64,000 bases of DNA from Berberis thunbergii (GCA_003290165.1 QNQO01000551.1:434001-498000), one strand, 5' to 3'; shown: positions 20,291-32,493, counted from the first letter of the stretch. Made by a program: numbers and translations. Notes: generated from the letters alone by a model not told the origin.

Positions 20291-20721
20291 CTGGATCAGA
20301 AAGTCCAGACATATAAATCAAGATATAGTTATAGAAGCCTTCTGGCCGATCAAAGTATTGAACCAAAAACTAGAGATACGCAAAATGACATACTTCGACA
20401 ACCACGACAGACCTAAAAAGTACGAAGGTACAAGCCAATTCACTCACAAAACCTTCCAATCCAGCCAACACTTAGGAACATGAAAAACATTGGCATACAA
20501 ACCAAGACTTACTGGAGCAACCAACACAACTGATCACGAAACAAATAGCAAAGATCGGAACAAAAAGTATGGAGAATGAAGCGAGTACACTTACCATATA
20601 CAACGAGTCACCACAAATGACACAAGGCGAATCATGACTTCAAAGAGAAAACATGCGCAGCGGAAAATAATATAAAGAAAAATACTACATTATCAAAAGG
20701 AAAGGTTTTTCATTAATAAAA

Positions 20722-21452
20722 TCATTTTGTTACATCCAAATAAGGAAATGGTATATCCGGGGAAGGACATGGATCATACGGAGAAGAAAATAGAAAATTC
20801 GGAAAAGAGACAGTAGAGGCAACAAGAGCATCCGATGGAAGAGAGGCAACAATTCCAGTGGCATGAGGAGACGAGGCTCTCTCTTCAACAACGAGAGTAG
20901 ATGATGGAGACAAAATAGAAATGTGAGGGCACGACGGTTCTTCGTCTACATGATCGCTTGGGGGATCCAGAGTACCAACCACACCATCGTCATCCTCAAA
21001 AACTTGATCGACCAAATGATGATACTCTAATAAATCAACGCCAAGCCCCTCGATATAGTCAAGAAGCTTGATCCATCCGTCAACAACTATCTTCCAATCC
21101 TCCGCCTTCGCAATTTTAGCCTGCTTTCGTTGCAACAAGCTCATTCTTAGTGGAAATAAGATGCCCTTCAGCTGGTGGTCAGAATGGTGGAGATATCTGA
21201 TTTTACTTCATCAAGCTCAATCACTAATTGCTCCACCCGCCCTTCTACAATTCTACGGCTGAAAGATTGCTCAATCACATAACACAAAGCCTGGTCATGG
21301 TCAGCTTTCTCGACAAAAACTCCTTTTCCACCCTGAAGTGAATTCGTATGGCTCTTGTGGATCGTTGGTGCTTTAAGTGAATTGTTGAGATTTGTTGATG
21401 TCATAGAGGCTACTAAAGAGTAACCTTGTGAGGGAGTTAATCTCAGCGTCAA
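20722..21452 (-). pseudogene. C-terminal part of an antisense ORF of the plus-strand Tat-type element
   Basis: There are two minus-strand frames. The upstream one (21452-21168) holds GKGVFVEKADHDQALCYVIE and a coiled coil VEQLVIELDEVKSDIST. The downstream one (21144-20722) holds MSLLQRKQAKIAKAEDWKIV, HHLVDQVFEDDDG and a Ser/Pro-rich tail. The position next to a tandem array, the strand opposite to gag, and the coiled coil followed by an acidic end all parallel the antisense gene at 5422-7812. The N-terminal part is missing because the element is truncated at about 21453. Function unknown. Confidence 0.5.
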
Positions 21453-21659
21453 CGAAATGTTGGGGGTGTATTCTTGCTTGCCTTGATTTCCTTGTTATGC
21501 TGGGTTGAAGAGCAGATTGTTCCTGTACTGCTTGACTATCTCGTTTCTCTGAAGCAAGCCACTGTTGTTGGGATCTCGTGCGAATGGATTGACACGTCTG
21601 CAGTCACTAGGCCTGGCTCTGGTTCGGATTGCACTGTGGGATTCGGTTGGATCTAGGAA

Positions 21660-23719
21660 CATTCTATTTGCTTTAGTGCAACATAATGGCAGCCTCGTGC
21701 CGTAGGTTGGTCTCCACGTATTGTTCTTTAAGAGTGGTTAGCAGTGTACTTAATGCACTAGTAAAGGGTGGCGACTACTTCTTCCATCTGGTGGAGCCAT
21801 AGTCTTCCCAAGATAAGGTTGTAGGTAGACGGTGCATCTACTACCATAAAGTCCAGAAACATGACCTTTCTCAATTGCGGCTCTCCTACCACTACTGTTA
21901 ACCTTATCTTCCCAATCGAAAAAACATTTCTCTCCAGTGAATCCAATCAGCGGGTAGTCTGAAGACGTCATGTTTTCCTCAATGAGATCCATATTGTGGA
22001 ATGCGTTGTAGAATAAGACGTTGAGTGAGCTCCCCATGTTCACTAGAGCTCTTTTTACCTCCCACCTTGCAATGGAGACCTAGATGACTAAGGCATCATT
22101 GTGTGGCACTCGGAATCCTTCGAGGTTCTTGTTTATAAAGGTCAAGGTGGGATTGGGTCTTTGAACCCTCAAGTAGCAAATGCATTTGTCCTCGTCCGTG
22201 GGTTGTGTCTGCATTTCTAGTAGAGTCTGCTTATAGGACCTGTGTGACTGGTCTTCGTCTGGTCCGACCCCATGAAGGACATAGATTATGCCTAGAGTCT
22301 CTTTTTCTATTTCCTTGACTGACTCCTCCCAGTCCCTGGATCATTCTGGTCGCTTCTTAGAGTTCAAAAAATCTTTTAGCTTGCCCCTGCGGATCCAGTA
22401 CTCAATCTCACACCTCATACTCTTGCAGTCGTTGGTGTCATGGCCGCCCTCCTTATGGTATGAGCAGTACTTGTTGTTGTCACGCTTGGAGGGATCCTCG
22501 CGCTGCTTTGGGGGCCACTTCAGATCTTCCCAATTTTTCATGGAGTTCAGTACGTTCGAGAGGCTGGATTTGAGGGGTGTCACAGCTCTAGATCCAACAT
22601 AGTTGGATGCTTTCTCTAGCCTGGCCCTGCCAGGGTCTGACCTGCTGTCATTACGCTTCCTCTTGCTCATTTCTTCATTTTTGTGTCTCCTTCCCTCCTT
22701 CCTGTCGTTAGGAGCAGGGGGCTTCTACTCACCTTTAGTTTCCCTCTTAACAATCCTCAACTCCTTTAAGGTAATGTACTTTTAGGCATTCTTGAGGAGC
22801 TCTGTCATGTCTAAAGGGGTTCCAAGGTGAGGTCTTCGTAGAGTTTTTCCTCCTTTAGGCCAGCTGTAAAATTCGTCACTACTGTATCGTCGCTGCAACC
22901 GTCAATGAGTGTCAGCTCGTCATTGAAGCGCGTGACATATTCTCTGAGCGTCTCATTGGATATTTGTTTCAGAGGGAGTATGTAGTGTGAAACTTTTTGG
23001 AGACGCTGACTTCCAACAAAACGAGTCAGGAACTCCTTTGCTAGCATCTTGAAGGAGTCAATCGACCTCAGCGGGAGGATGTGGAACCACGTTAGTGCTG
23101 ACTTCTTCATACTAGTATGAAAAGTCATGCACATCATCGAGTCAGAACCTTCTTTGAGGGTCATTACATGCTAGTAATGGCACAGGTGGTCGAATGGGTT
23201 GGTGGTCTCGTCATAGAAGTCGAGATTCGGAGGCGTGAACTTCTTTGGAAAGGGCTCGTTCATAATACAATCCACGAATGGAGGAGTAGAGAGACGATAC
23301 AACACGTATGGGTCATGTGCTCCTTTGTGGAGAGGGTTCTGAGGGCTAAGCCTCTCTACCCTAGCAGCAAGTTCTGCGTTAACTGCGCCACCTCTTCTTG
23401 TCCAATGAGAACTAGCAAGGGATTGAATCTCATGTGCTTGCTCTTTGTCATCCTTCGGAGATGGAGGCCTGTGCTATTTCTGATCCCCATTAGCGGGTGG
23501 AGGGTTTTGTCGTGTGAGAGCCTCCACCGCTTTGGCGATCTGCTTTATTTGAGATGACAACATATCTATCCTAGGGTTCATCCTTGCTGTTGCTGACACG
23601 GGGGCGTGAGTCTGCTGCCCGTGCGTAACTGGAACTGCTGAAAGCGGCGGTATAATGTCAGTCTGAGTGTTTGACGTGTCCCCTTGTTTTTCGTTGTTGC
23701 GTGATCTAGTGGTCACCAT
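21660..23719 (-). pseudogene. gag and dead aspartic protease of the third Tat-type element
   Basis: The start is MVTTRSRNNEKQGDTSNTQT at 23719. The gag core is at 23164-22811 (LAKEFLTRFVGSQRLQK, REYVTRFNDELTLIDGCSDD). The knuckle-like region is at 22670-22341 (NWEDLKWPPKQREDPS, NKYCSYHKEGGHDTNDC). The protease is at 22043-21750, where the usual V-D-T-G-S-S reads V-N-M-G-S-S, so the catalytic aspartate is lost. Frames are broken between blocks. The gag resembles that of the first element but is clearly diverged, so these are relatives rather than a duplicated locus. Confidence 0.82.
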
Positions 23720-23773
23720 ATCTTTGTATTTCGAAAGAATATGATGCTAGTGAAAGGTTAGGAACTTTGTCGT

Positions 23774-23791
23774 CCCCACGGATGGCGCCAA
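23774..23791 (-). other. primer binding site of the third Tat-type element
   Basis: The minus strand reads TGGCGCCATCCGTGGGGA, close to the tRNA-Arg-type site TGGCGCCGTCTGTGGGGA. It lies 3-6 bp from the LTR end. Confidence 0.75.
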
Positions 23792-23794
23792 ACT

Positions 23795-24472
23795 AATGCA
23801 ATCATTTTTCACTCCCTGCTTTGACCTAGTCCTGCTGACCAACACAAGGAACGCACGTGAGTCATAGACTATTGTTGTGATGGCTGATGACACTTTGATG
23901 CTAAAGTCAGACATGGATCTGAGGAAGATGTAATCCTGTAAACATGGAATTTGTAGCGTACCTTAGCTTATCAACCTCATGTCTTATTTATAGTGCAAGA
24001 GTCTTGGTTCGACCAGGCTATCGATGGCGTAGTTTAAGAAGGAGATCTTCGTGGAGATCCTTAATTAATTAGGAGTTGTGTTGTAGAAGAAAGTTTCCCT
24101 GTTAGCCCTGTGCTCCTAGATACGCAGGATATAGTTCCCAATCTCAGGGTAATTCATAAGAGGAAGTTTCCATGCGAGATATGTACTCTAGTATTTGCTT
24201 TTTAGTTGGAAGCGGAGAGCCGCTGTAATTGTCTGTTCGAAGCTGATCCTTGAGATACTTTCCTTAACAAGGCTTACGAATATTGATGATAGTTGTGAGA
24301 TGCATGGGCTTAGCAAGCTGTAAGAGTTTGGGTCTATTTGGCGGGCTGCATTGGGTGGGCTTAGAGCCGCTTGGGTCGTATCAGTGTTGGGCTGACGCTC
24401 GAGCCTGTAATTTCTCGAGATCATCATAACACGTGTATGACTCAGGACTGTGACCGTTTTGGTGTATCATCA
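23795..24472 (-). repeat. 5' LTR of the third Tat-type element
   Basis: On the minus strand it begins TGATGATACACCAAAACGG and ends near GATTGCATTA. At about 678 bp it is the same length as the LTRs of the first element. It shares blocks such as GTAGCGTACCTTAGCTTATC and ACACGTGTA with them. Confidence 0.75.
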
Positions 24473-25939
24473 ATTATTAATACTAGCTTTTTAACCATGT
24501 GCTATGCACATGCTCATCCATTTTAATTTGCAAAATACCATTTCCTTAGACCACCTTAACTACTTACACACAGGTGTGCACTTTTAGTTCTTTTCAGATT
24601 TTTTTCATAGCATTTGAAGGCCAATCCATGTTGTACTTATTGTTATATTTGTTTTTTAGGTAACTCAACCATAATCTTGGCTAGCCGAAACAACGACTCG
24701 AGAATACACATCTACCCTTGAGAAAGAGTTAACAATATAAGTTCCCTAGCATCTTCCATTAGCTTATATATTCAATAATAGGCTGTTGGTTTTGCTGAGA
24801 ATGATGAATGCTATTGTCCTTGACAAATTTGCATAACAATCTTTCTACCATTTTTTGCTCTTCTCAATTAAAACTGAAAGTGTTAACTAGAACACATTTT
24901 TTGCATTTAAATAAATAGAACGTCTTGCTATATGAAGATCACACTGGTCTTGTGTACATGTTGCTTACTCTTCTTTGTTGCGGGAAGGAGCCACATGGAG
25001 GCAAGTGGGGCCCTTGTCCCCACTGACTTCAATTTTTTTTTTTTTAATATGGCCACCCTTGTCGACGAATCCATACTGCCCCACCCCTTCCTCTCTATCT
25101 GTTCTCATTTGTTTTCTCTATTTGTTTACTGCGACACCGACAATCGCCCATTTTTGCTTGACTTAGTTGTTTTTCCCTTCATCACCATCAACAACCAGCA
25201 ACCACATCAACCTTTTTCCTTCTTTGAGGAAGAAGTTTTAAAAAATGTATTTTCTCGATGAATTCGTATCTCGAGATTTAGTTTTGTATTTTATTCATAG
25301 GATTTTTCTAGAGATACATGAAAATTTTGATCCATTAAATTTTTTCTCAAGATACATGTTTGTATCTCAAGGTTTATCTGTGGGTTATTGTTTGAAGGAC
25401 ATTTTAGTCATCAACATGAGCATTTTGACAATCAATGCACGTTGATTACTAGTTCTAGGGGGAGACTGTAATAATGTTCAATGATAAGGTAACATCTAAT
25501 TAGCTATTTATGATAGGTGTCAAATCGCAATAACCAATTTTTTTGTCCACATCTAATTTTACATTTGAAATTAATTTTTACCAATTAATTTTATATACCA
25601 ATTTGATTTGTCTCCCATATATTTATCTTTTATGCACCTACAAAGTAGCTTGTTGGATTCATTTTCTTTCCCATAGATTAGATGAAGTTTTGTTTAGCAA
25701 TTGATGTTTTGTATAGTTATTTATGTATTGTTCAAATTAAATTTTTTATTAAAGTAATTAATTATTATATTATCATTCATTAATTATGACTCATTACTCC
25801 GTCCCCTTTCAACATAAATCCTGGCTCCGTCACTGTCTTCACATCAATCCTTTAGAGCCAACTTGGTATCTATTTGGATTATATATATATTTGGACTCCA
25901 TTACAACTTCACAATCCGCTACTGCAATCATGTTACATA
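24473..25939. other. gene-free stretch with candidate transposon ends
   Basis: The words TACTAGCTTTTTAACCATGT (24481) and, inverted, AACTAGTAATCAACGTGCAT (about 25454) could be the ends of one element. The right one contains a 6 bp stem hairpin followed by CTAG, which is Helitron-like. AAATCCTGGCTCCGTCACTG at 25816-25835 looks like a hAT-type end without its partner. The open frame at 24932-25261 has no recognised domain. Confidence 0.3.
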
Positions 25940-26728
25940 CAGGGGCGGACTCAGGATTTTAGTCGAGGGGGGGGGGGCAAAATGGAAAATACTTATTAGT
26001 TAATAATAGTAATTATTAATGGTAAATCCAATTTTTTTTCTATCTAGCTAGTAACTAATAAAAAAATACAACTATAAAAAATACATTGCATATACCAAAT
26101 TGGATCTAGTGTAGTCCAATTTTAAGCCAAAATAAGGTCACTATCGATAGCCTTAGAAATGAGCAAACGAGCATAATAACTAGAATATATAACTAATATC
26201 ACAAAATAATTAGGATAAGTATCTAGGTGTAGCTAAAAAAATTGAAATTTGCGAACCTAATATGATCATAATACAATTTCATAAAAAAAACATAGTTTAT
26301 ATGAGGCTCAAATTTTGTACGAGTTGGCTAATAGTATATATTTTCATTGAATTCTATAGTTATTATTTTAAATATTAGTTTTAAATATTTTTTTGTTGGA
26401 GGTTTATACTACTTGCGAAAAATAATTCATTTCTTTAATGTTAATAAATTTTTATTAAACTAAACATTTTTAATGTTGCAATTACTAATAAACTTGCATT
26501 GAAAATAAAATAAAAATGCATTCAAAGAGTATCGAACTCGGGTCTGTTAAAAAAATTATAAACCTCCAACCACCACACCAACAAAGACATATTATAATAT
26601 TAGTATAAACAATTATCATATTGCATTGTTCTACATTATATAATTGATTTTTTTAGACTAAAGTATATATAAAAAAATATTTTAAATTTGAGGCTGCCCC
26701 CCCTCGCCCATTAGTAGGTCCGCCCATG
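25940..26728. mobile_element. non-autonomous hAT element (CAGGGGCGGAC family)
   Basis: The ends are CAGGGGCGGACT and, inverted, CATGGGCGGACC. They are flanked by a perfect 8 bp duplication GTTACATA (25932-25939 and 26729-26736). The element is 789 bp, AT-rich inside, and has no transposase frame. G-runs and C-runs lie just inside the ends. Confidence 0.88.
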
Positions 26729-26736
26729 GTTACATA

Positions 26737-28849
26737 CCTTATGAGAAAGACTACATACCTTACTAGAATGGGTTTTGAAAATATTATGTTTGGGTATTCA
26801 AAATGCCATGTTCTTCTTTCTCCCTCAAGCACTTCTACCTCATACAGCTAGAAAACATACAAAAATTATCCATTGGCTCTAATTATTAATTTCTTTCTTC
26901 CTTTTAGATATATGACTATCTCTCATTGCTCTTAGCAATGAGCAGAGTGAGCTTTTGTTCGTTGCCAATCACACTCAAACAAAATGCTCTTATGCAAAAA
27001 ATTTATTCCAACCTTTGGAACAGTTGATAATTTATAACACCCCGATAAAGATGTCTTTCTTTACATTCTTCTATCTCACACATCAATATCTTTCCAACAG
27101 TTATGCAAACAACCATTGGTAAGAATTAAAATAACTAATGTTCATGATAGTTGATAAGTAGATAACTGGAACAAATGGAAACATTTTTTTTTCTTTTCAA
27201 AACAACTCCTTGGGCTTTCCAAAGTTCCAACAACTATAAGTGCTTCACATTATAGTTTTGCCATATTAAACTTAGGAAGAACACAAACGAAGTACCCAAT
27301 GAGCAAAAGTTGATAGAAACGAAAAATTGATTGGATTGCTGGCAAAGGAAATAAATTGCTCTGATATGTTTGTTTGGTTAGAGTTGTTGCAACCTACAAA
27401 GAACTTAAATGAGGAAAACTTGTAATGATACGATGAACCGTGAGAGAGAGGTGAAGATTGTGAGATGTGACAACTCTTAAAACTTGCATAATGATCTCTT
27501 TGATGAAACAATGAAAAAATAAAAACCAATGTTGGTTGTTGAGTTAGACTTGAAAACAAATACCTTTGGAAGAATTGATTGTGATGAAAATAGATGTTGT
27601 AATCAAACCACCGAAAAGAGTTATTCGGTGATCAAACTAGACTAAGATAATACAGAGTGAACCTGGCACGAATCTTCTTCTTTTTACAAATTTCCCTCAA
27701 CAACTTTTTTGTGGTTACAGTTTGGAGAGGAATCGTGAATTTAGGTGAGTTTAAATAGGAACGGTAAGATTATAAAGAGACTGACCGTTGTGATTTGTGT
27801 GTTGTTTGGAAAGAAATGAGCCTTGATTTTTAGAGTTTAATCTCAACTATAGAATTTCATATCAATGGATGAGATAATTAAGTGAAAGGGTGTATTTGAC
27901 GTGCATGTAAACTATAACTCTCCGCTCCAAAATTAGGGAATTCTTTTTGTACCAGATAATATTCAAATAGTATTGTTAATCACATGATCATGAAATGTTT
28001 AGATAATTTTAATCGAGATTTTCAATAAGTGCAAAACAAAGCCACTAAGCATCATGAGTTGAAGACTTTTAAAACTGGGGATTGTCCTATTTAACTTCTG
28101 AAAGGGAAATTTTCTTATAAAAGTATCTAAAATGAATGGAAATACAATAAAATTTGTCCAATGACTTACTTGATATAGTTGACAATAGTGTTTATTTGAT
28201 ATGACCACTCTTGATGTTTGAATATGGCATATCTATCTCGACCTACCATTGTGCCAATAATAGAGGACAATTATATGTATACCATTGTACTAGTAATGCG
28301 GAATCCAACCAATTTATTAGTCAAATTAGACGCAAAGTATAAAAAAACATTTTCTCTTTTAGGCACAATTCAAAACATACTATTAATCGAAGTAACTTAA
28401 CTCCATAGCTAGTTTACTTAGTCCAAGATTTTCATCCTTTTGTATTAACTAGAGAATTTACACCACATAGGATGGATCCGTGATAGATTGGCATCTTATT
28501 TGAACCCCAATAAATGGGGAAAACTCCTTCCTTTTTCCTTGTATGCCCTGACCACGCAATAAACTTTTCTAGAGAGTCAGGTCCACAGCGCCATGCCTGC
28601 ACCAGGCCGGTCCATCACCATCCTTCATCCTAGAGATGTGGAGATGTTGAAAATAGATCCATCTCTAAAATGATGGATAGTGATGGACAGGCCTGAATCT
28701 CTAAAATAAGTGATACGCAATTTCATAGGACTTGAAGCGCTATTAAAAGTCAAACATTTTCCATTTTTACTTAAAACGACCTCTTCAGATTCAGACAAAA
28801 AAGGTCACAGCTGCCTTACATGACCGAAAAAGTTCCCCTAAAAAAAAAA
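26737..28849. other. intergenic stretch, no gene recognised
   Basis: It is AT-rich, with only short unsupported open frames (for example 27272-27559 on the minus strand). The last few hundred bases should include the promoter and 5' UTR of the EXO70 gene. No clear TATA box could be assigned. Confidence 0.4.
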
Positions 28850-29031
28850 ATTACTGTCTGAACGTTTTCTCTCTTCTTCTACTAATCGTGCAGTAAGTAA
28901 TAGATAGAGAGATCAGCAGTAGTAACTCACTTTCCTTGCTCCAACACCTTCTCCAATCAGTCTCCACCACCAAATCAACAAAATCAAACCTTCTTAAATC
29001 TTTCTTACACCGCCACCATTTCAATACAATA

Positions 29032-30924
29032 ATGGAACCTCCAGAGGCTTCCACCACCAACACGGAATTCGAGGCAGCAGAGAAGTTGATCCTGCGGTGG
29101 GACTCAATAGCATCAGAGGAAGCAAGAGAGCGAATGATCTTCGATGGTGGAGGCCGAGTCGAAGCGGATCGATACTTACGAGCTGTGGACGAGATCTGCC
29201 GATCCATGGAGTCAACGACAGTCTCGTCATCACCCTCCGCCGATCAGTCCAAAGTCAACGGAGCGATTCAGATGGCCATGGCTCGTCTCGAGGACGAGTT
29301 CAGGAACATCTTGATCACTCACACCACCAAATCCAACAACAATCTTTTTCTTGAATCGGTGGACTCTTCGTCACTCAGTGACTCGTCCTCCTCGTCTCGT
29401 CAGTCCCGATTCAGGAACAGCTTCAGTTACGAGGACTATCAAGAAGATGATAGCAGTAAAGGAGGAGGTGCCGAAGATCTTAACGATGATGATGGAAGTA
29501 GGAGTAGTACTGGTAATAATAGTTATAGATCGACGAATAGCGGAATTTTTCTTCGTGGCGGAGATATGGATCTGATTCCTTATGAGGCCGTGTGTGATCT
29601 TCGAAGTATTGCGGAGCGGATGATCTCTGCTGGATACTTGCGGGAGTGTATACAAGTGTACGGAAGTGTGCGCAAGTCTGCCATGGAATCGAGCTTCAAG
29701 AGGCTAGGGATTGAAAAGCTGAGCATAGGTGATGTGCAGAGGCTGGAATGGGATGCTTTGGAAGCAAAGATCAGGAGATGGATAAGAGCTGCCAAAGTAT
29801 GTGTACGAATTTTATTTGCCAGTGAGAAGCAGCTGTGTGAGCACATCTTTGAGGGTTTAGGTGCGGATGATACTTGTTTTATGGAAACAGTTAAGGGAGC
29901 TGCAATTCAGTTGTTTAATTTTGCGGAGGCCATAAGTATTAGTAGGAGATCACCTGAGAAGTTGTTTAAGATATTGGACCTTCATGATGCTTTGTTGTAT
30001 CTTTTACCTGATGTTGAGCAGGTGTTTGCATCGAGTTTTTCCGAGTCCGTGAGAGTGCAGGCTGCGGATATACTGTCTAGGCTTGCGGAGGCTGCCAGAG
30101 GGATATTGTCCGAATTTGAGAATGCAGTGCAAAGGGAGCCGTCAAGGGTACCTGTTCCAGGAGGGACAATTCATCCCTTGACTAGGTATGTTATGAATTA
30201 TATCAGTTTGATATCGGATTACAAACAGACGCTTATTGAATTGATTGTGTCGAAGCCGTCTATGATGGGTTCTGGTGAGTTACAGCTTCCTGAGCCCGAA
30301 GATGAGGAAGCCTTGTCTTCCCCTTTGGCTGTTCATCTAATTTGGATCATTGTCATATTACAGTCTAATTTAGAGGGCAAGTCGAATCACTATAAAGATG
30401 CACCCCTTGCACACTTGTTTCTCATGAATAATATACATTATATAGTTCAGAAAGTGAAGGGGTCACCAGAACTCCGTGAAATGATTGGAGATGATTACTT
30501 GAGGAAGTTAACAGGGAAGTTCAGGCAGGCCGCTACTAGTTACCAGAGAGCAACGTGGGTGAGAGTTCTCTATTGCTTGAGAGATGAGGGGTTACATGTG
30601 AGTGGGAGCTTTTCATCCGGGGTATCCAAGACAGCATTAAGGGAGAGGTTCAAGACCTTCAACTCCATGTTTGAAGATGTTCACCGCATTCAGTCCACGT
30701 GGTTGATACCCGATCCACAGCTAAGGGAAGAACTTCGGATATCTATATCAGAGCTTCTCATTCCAGCTTATCGATCATTTCTAGGCAGGTTTAGGGGTCA
30801 CATAGAAAGTGGGAAGCATCCTGAAATGTACATCAAGTACTCAGTAGAGGATCTTGAGACAGCTGTTTTGGATCTCTTTGAAGGCTATCAAATTTCCTTG
30901 CACATTAGGAGGAGATCCCAGTGA
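29032..30924 (+). CDS. EXO70D: exocyst subunit EXO70, D-type
   Basis: This is a single-exon gene of 630 residues. EXO70 is a subunit of the octameric exocyst, which tethers secretory vesicles to the plasma membrane by binding phosphoinositides. The start MEPPEASTTNTEFEAAEKLI with LRWDS shortly after is typical of the plant EXO70D group. An in-frame extension upstream of this ATG has no other ATG. A Ser/Asp/Gly-rich low-complexity linker (about residues 105-175) leads into the Exo70 domain (PF03081, about 235-615), with DLRSIAERMISAGYLREC, RLEWDALEAKIRRWI, GGTIHPLTRYVMNYI, HLFLMNNIHYIVQKV and the end HPEMYIKYSVEDLETAVLDL. The length and lack of introns fit the family. No break or odd codon use was seen. 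The D assignment rests on the N-terminus; the EXO70 identity is secure. Confidence 0.96.
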   Translation: MEPPEASTTNTEFEAAEKLILRWDSIASEEARERMIFDGGGRVEADRYLRAVDEICRSMESTTVSSSPSADQSKVNGAIQMAMARLEDEFRNILITHTTKSNNNLFLESVDSSSLSDSSSSSRQSRFRNSFSYEDYQEDDSSKGGGAEDLNDDDGSRSSTGNNSYRSTNSGIFLRGGDMDLIPYEAVCDLRSIAERMISAGYLRECIQVYGSVRKSAMESSFKRLGIEKLSIGDVQRLEWDALEAKIRRWIRAAKVCVRILFASEKQLCEHIFEGLGADDTCFMETVKGAAIQLFNFAEAISISRRSPEKLFKILDLHDALLYLLPDVEQVFASSFSESVRVQAADILSRLAEAARGILSEFENAVQREPSRVPVPGGTIHPLTRYVMNYISLISDYKQTLIELIVSKPSMMGSGELQLPEPEDEEALSSPLAVHLIWIIVILQSNLEGKSNHYKDAPLAHLFLMNNIHYIVQKVKGSPELREMIGDDYLRKLTGKFRQAATSYQRATWVRVLYCLRDEGLHVSGSFSSGVSKTALRERFKTFNSMFEDVHRIQSTWLIPDPQLREELRISISELLIPAYRSFLGRFRGHIESGKHPEMYIKYSVEDLETAVLDLFEGYQISLHIRRRSQ

Positions 30925-31808
30925 AAAGGAGTTCAGTTTATAAGTGAGTGTTAAGTTAGAAAGATACTAGGTGAAATTCTTTAAATTTTTGTGGGAGTAG
31001 TTGGGAGATATGGGCTATATGCGAACTGGTTATGTTTGAATTCCTTAATTCTTCAAGGAACCGGTTGTTGTGATAAACCACAGATAGTTATCTCTGAACT
31101 GAAGGTTAGCGGTAGCATGGGAAAAAATCAGGAGGAAGATTCATCCAGATATCCTGCTGGCCTCTCGCACCCAAATACTCCTCATTCACCCTGTAAGGAA
31201 ATGTTCTGATTTGTTGTTACATTTTAGATTTTGTTTTATTTGTTCATATGGGAAGTTTCTTGAGTCAGTGTTTCTTTTGTTATCTATATGCCAATTTTTT
31301 ATTCAGATTAAATGACTGTTATGGATTGCATTTCAGTCACCAATTACCTTGATTTAACTTCAGATAAATATGAAAGCTTCTAATATGATTTAGAAATGCT
31401 ACATACAAGTAACCTACTGTCATATAAGCATCGTTGCGCTTGTTAGACAAGCATCCTAAGTAAACCCTAAAGAGGGCTTCTTCAGGAGGCTAATAAAAAT
31501 AAAACCTCAATATTTAACATTCCTTAACCTTGCTTTACTAACCGGTAAGCGCTTACTGGTCTGACGCAGTAATTAAATTAAATAAAACTAATTACTGTGT
31601 TCACCAGAAAATCTTTTGTATAAGATTAGCATACATGTAAATATTTTACTTAGAAGGTTGGAATGCATGTTCTGTAAACTAGGTCACTCAGTTAACTCCT
31701 TTTTTTTTTAACTTTTAATTTGTACTTTGCAGCATTCCAATATATGGTTCCACTTTAGAGGAAGCTTGTATATCTAGTATTATATTTTTGTTCAGTTCAA
31801 ATATTATC
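30925..31808. other. 3' flank of EXO70 and spacer
   Basis: The first few hundred bases probably form the 3' UTR of the EXO70 gene. Nothing else is recognised. A short open frame at 31121-31209 is unsupported. Confidence 0.35.
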
Positions 31809-32493
31809 CTGTAACGACCCGATTTGCACAGTAAGATATTGTCCGCTTTGAGTCCAACCGGCCCGCACGACTTTAAAAGACCTCTTACTATGGGGATCCG
31901 ATCTCACACATAAGTAGATTATCCCCCTCCCGCACCCAGGCGATGTGAGACTATGTCCTCCTTTGTAGCTCGTCCAACTTCTCTCGGGCCTATTGGGCTC
32001 CAACCCTCACCCTCAGGTCCGCCCACTCCAGGGTCTCACTGTCCACTCCCCTTAGGGCCCAACGTCCACGTTGACACACTTCCGACCCCTTTGTAGCTCG
32101 TCAAACCCTTCTAGGGCCTATTGGGCTCCAACCCTCAGGTTCGCCCACTCCAGGGTCTCACAGTCCACCCCCTTAGGGTCCAACGTCCACGTTGGCACAC
32201 TTTCGGCTGGGTCAGGCTCTGATACCATTCTGTAATGACCCGATCCGCACAGTAAGATATTGTTCGCTTTGGGCCCAACTGGCCCGCACGGCTTTAAAAT
32301 GCCTTTTATTATGGGGATCCGACCTCGCACATAAGTAGATCATCTCCCCCCCCCCCCCCCCCCCCCCCCGCACCCAGGCAATGTGGGACTATGTCCCCCT
32401 TTGTAGCTCGTCCAACCCCTCTCGGGTCTATTGGGCCTATTGGGCTCCAACCCTCACCCTCACTTTCAAGTCCGCCCACTCTAGAGTCTCACA
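31809..32493 (-). mobile_element. TRIM, minus strand, with internal partial LTR duplication
   Basis: The terminal repeats (about 31809-32040 and 32230-32493) read on the minus strand from TGTGAGAC to GGGTCGTTACAG. A primer site GCTCTGATACCA on the plus strand (32216-32227; TGGTATCAGAGC on the minus) marks the orientation. The tail of the LTR plus the neighbouring purine-rich piece occurs a second time at about 32089-32190, so the interior is rearranged. The element is related to the TRIM at 3908-4496. I could not find a convincing target duplication. No coding sequence. Confidence 0.75.
32346..32369. repeat. C24 homopolymer run
   Basis: Twenty-four consecutive C bases lie inside the right LTR of the minus-strand TRIM. 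The sister LTR has only CCCCCTCCC at this place. The exact length should be treated as uncertain. Confidence 0.85.

Larger units (their letters stand above)
14368..21452 (+). mobile_element. second Tat-type element, plus strand, 3' end missing
   Basis: In plus orientation there is a 5' LTR (14368-14890), a primer site (about 14893-14917, worn TTTTGGCGCC...GTGGGAA), gag (15058-16430), later insertions (a solo LTR and a hAT element), a 57-72 bp tandem array (19672-20290) and an antisense ORF (21452-20722). The order mirrors the element at 3857-14307. No purine tract or 3' LTR follows. The sequence changes at about 21453 into an oppositely oriented relative. It starts only 60 bp beyond the end of the first element. 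Confidence 0.65.
21453..24472 (-). mobile_element. third Tat-type element, minus strand, 3' end missing
   Basis: In minus orientation it has a 5' LTR (24472-23795), a well-kept primer site (23791-23774), gag and protease (23719 to about 21660), then about 200 bp of spacer. It stops at about 21453 against the antisense ORF of the plus-strand copy. No tandem array, antisense ORF, purine tract or 3' LTR of its own remains. Confidence 0.7.

Noticed and set aside
24932..25261. 109-codon open frame with a hydrophobic start
   Set aside because: It looks like a secreted peptide at first glance, but contains a T-run-encoded Phe stretch and no cysteine pattern or homologue that I recognise.
24484..25456. 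Possible Helitron ending in a hairpin plus CTAGT
   Set aside because: The stem is only 6 bp, the spacing to CTAG is short, and the start is not a clear TC end. Too weak to name.
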